Below, one piece after another: positions 62,192-63,564 of a stretch of 63,564 bases of DNA. Within the stretch, counting starts at the first letter, position 1, and every line of letters starts with the position of its first letter. This DNA comes from Nostocaceae cyanobacterium. GTDB lineage: Bacteria > Cyanobacteriota > Cyanobacteriia > Cyanobacteriales > Nostocaceae. The stretch is from positions 1-63,564 of the forward strand of contig JASJCY010000025.1 of assembly GCA_030065825.1 (NCBI GenBank), in the 5' to 3' direction. The notes under the pieces were generated by a model. It saw only the letters and a list, made by a program, of their open reading frames with translations, did not search any database and had not been told where the DNA came from. The position numbers were made by a program, and so were the translations under genes.

Positions 62192-62608
62192 CTAAGTTCC
62201 TTTTACGAGAACAGAATCCCCTTCTATTTTGACTTGGTAAGCTGTTAGGGGTTTTTTTGCTGGACCTTTCTTTACCTGACCATCAATCTCATATTCAGAA
62301 CCATGACAGGGGCAGGCAAATTTTTTGTCCGCAGCTTTCCAAGCAACGGTGCAACCTGCATGGGTACAGGTGGGATTAACTGCATTCAGATTACCACTTT
62401 TGGATGTACCCACTACCAAGACTGAACCTGCGCTTGTATTTTCGTTAAGTAATTCACCTTTTCGATCTAACTCCTGTAAGCTTCCTACCTTTTGCCATTC
62501 CTGAGATGCCGGGGAAGAGTTTTGGGAAGAACAGGCTGCGATCGCTACAGGGAGAAAACTTGCTACCCCACCTACACCAACCCAACTGATGAAATCACGA
62601 CGGTTCAT
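62192..62608 (-). CDS. Rieske [2Fe-2S] protein with Tat/lipoprotein signal
   Basis: This 138-aa protein has a Tat motif Arg3-Arg4 in MNRRDFISW and a lipobox-like AIAAC (Cys26), so it is probably exported folded and perhaps lipid-anchored. Rieske ligands: Cys81 and His83 in CTHAGC, Cys99 and His102 in CPCHG; Cys86 and Cys101 can form the disulfide. It lacks the transmembrane helix of PetC, so it is not the main cytochrome b6f Rieske. Role in electron transfer in the periplasm or lumen, otherwise unknown. Confidence 0.9.
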   Translation of the reverse strand: MNRRDFISWVGVGGVASFLPVAIAACSSQNSSPASQEWQKVGSLQELDRKGELLNENTSAGSVLVVGTSKSGNLNAVNPTCTHAGCTVAWKAADKKFACPCHGSEYEIDGQVKKGPAKKPLTAYQVKIEGDSVLVKGT

Positions 62609-63442
62609 GGCTACTAATAGTTAATAATTATTGTTCGATAAATGTCTTTTTAGTTTAAATTATTATCGCATTACCAACTTGGACGAAATTAAGCACCAGC
62701 AGAAATCGTTTATGATACTAATTTCCTTTTCTCTACACTAGTTAAAAAGTACTACTAAATATGTCATGAAATAATCATATCATTATGTCAAGAAACAATG
62801 ACAAAAAAAATTGCAGGACAAAAATACATATACTTTATTTTAGCAAAAAAATCGCGCTGTAAACCCTGAAATTTCGTTATTCAAAAATGTTCAACATGGA
62901 ACAAATGGGAGAGAAATATCAATGTATAATTTTGTAACAAAACTTTACAATTAAGCTGTAGGATGAATAGTTTTCTTTATTATTTTTGCAGCTGCGTGCG
63001 AAAAAATCTTACAATGATGAAATACGCTTTTTTAGAATCCCGACTTTTTCAAAAAATTGAGGTTCTGTTACCTTTTAAAAAAATATTTAAAATCATAATT
63101 TAACTTCTAATTTTTAATATTAAAACATTAACACAATTCAAAATAGATAATTGGTAATTCTTTTCCTGCAAACTCTTTTACTCCAAACATATAGAATCTG
63201 ACTTTTAGCTTCTAAATTATAACTCCTAACTTTCAAGTATTAAAACAATTCAAAATAGATAATTGGTAACTTCTTTCCTCCAAACTTATAAGTTTTAACT
63301 TTTAATTCCTAATTTATAATTCCTAACTCCTAACTCTCAAAATTGGTAACTTCCAAATTCTAACTCTTAACTCTTAACTATCCTAACTCCAAATTATTAA
63401 CTTTTAACTTCTAGCTTTTAAATATCAAAAAAATAAAAATTG
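62609..63442. other. A/T-rich intergenic region
   Basis: Starts with the Rieske promoter region and the second copy of the 60031-type segment (62762-62970). After that come A/T-rich sequences in which variants of TAACTTCTAA, TAACTCCTAA and TTTTAATTCC recur, grading into the heptamer repeat. No gene is supported. Confidence 0.6.
62762..62970. repeat. Diverged copy of the 60031-60250 segment
   Basis: It starts TGTCATGAAATAATC, has ACAAAAAAAATTGCAGGAC at 62801-62819, CTGTAAACCCTGAAATTTCG near 62857 and TTTACAATTAAGCTGTAGGA near 62944. It lies upstream of the Rieske gene, in the direction of its promoter. Confidence 0.65.
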
Positions 63443-63564
63443 TTAACTTCTAACTTCTAACTTCTAACTTCTAACTTCTAACTTCTAACTTCTAACTTCT
63501 AACTTCTAACTTCTAACTTCTAACTTCTAACTTCTAACTTCTAACTTCTAACTTCTAACTTCTA
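63443..63564. repeat. Heptamer repeat (TAACTTC)n reaching the window edge
   Basis: About 17 uninterrupted TAACTTC units from about 63443 to the last base. The array continues beyond the window. STRR-type repeats are known in heterocystous cyanobacteria. Confidence 0.95.

Overview
The window is chromosomal DNA of a filamentous, probably heterocyst-forming cyanobacterium (Nostocales-like). The evidence is the frequent HIP1 octamer GCGATCGC, a moderate-to-low GC content, several heptanucleotide tandem repeats of the STRR type, a cyanophycinase gene, an NtcA/NtcB-type nitrite reductase locus, and many short palindromic or MITE-like repeats. The species cannot be fixed from the sequence alone. No rRNA, tRNA or CRISPR array was recognised.

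Layout. 0-9 kb: an unknown conserved gene, a cyanophycinase without its synthetase partner, a decayed small-gene pair, then a small gene overlapping a large CHAT - NB-ARC - FGE/C-type-lectin protein on the minus strand, and dusA. 9-12 kb: a sulfide/persulfide operon (Blh-like phosphatase-fold protein, ETHE1-like persulfide dioxygenase, TauE/SafE exporter) followed by a glycosyltransferase. 12.8-14.8 kb: an AAA ATPase + PIN-like nuclease pair, a candidate defence module. 14.8-20.8 kb: rpsB (with a pseudoknot-like leader), tsf, an acidic unknown protein, recG. 20.8-22.1 kb: a 25-unit tandem array. 22-26.4 kb: a secreted unknown, a peroxiredoxin-like protein, a sulfotransferase, an HsdR_N-like nuclease fold protein and a HigB/HigA-type toxin-antitoxin pair. 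26.9-28.9 kb: acs. 29.2-44.0 kb: a minus-strand exopolysaccharide cluster (glycoside hydrolase, Wzc-like kinase, Wzy-like polymerase, pyruvyl transferase, nitroreductase, Wzx flippase, four glycosyltransferases, WecG/TagA/CpsF transferase). 45.6-53.6 kb: pgsA, aspA, a DUF362 protein, a small membrane protein, ppa, panD, an MBL-fold protein without the usual metal ligands, and a TrpD-like protein. 53.7-57.7 kb: ntcB and nirA separated by a second tandem array of about 32 units. 58-62.6 kb: a frameshifted TIR - FGE gene, a HEAT-repeat protein and a Rieske protein. The right edge is an A/T-rich tract ending in a heptamer repeat.

The observations most worth pursuing: (1) The two FGE/C-type-lectin proteins (CHAT-NB-ARC-FGE and TIR-FGE) end in segments that look like variable regions of a diversity-generating retroelement (DGR). 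Invariant framework codons alternate with runs of NNY codons at the places where DGR templates usually carry AAC/AAT. No reverse transcriptase or template repeat is visible here, so they would be remote targets. (2) Two large tandem arrays about 33 kb apart, in opposite orientation, share one 20+ nt palindrome-containing core. (3) A potential pseudoknot next to the rpsB Shine-Dalgarno. (4) Several families of small mobile repeats, one with exact 8-bp target duplications and another with a compensatory base change in its long stem.
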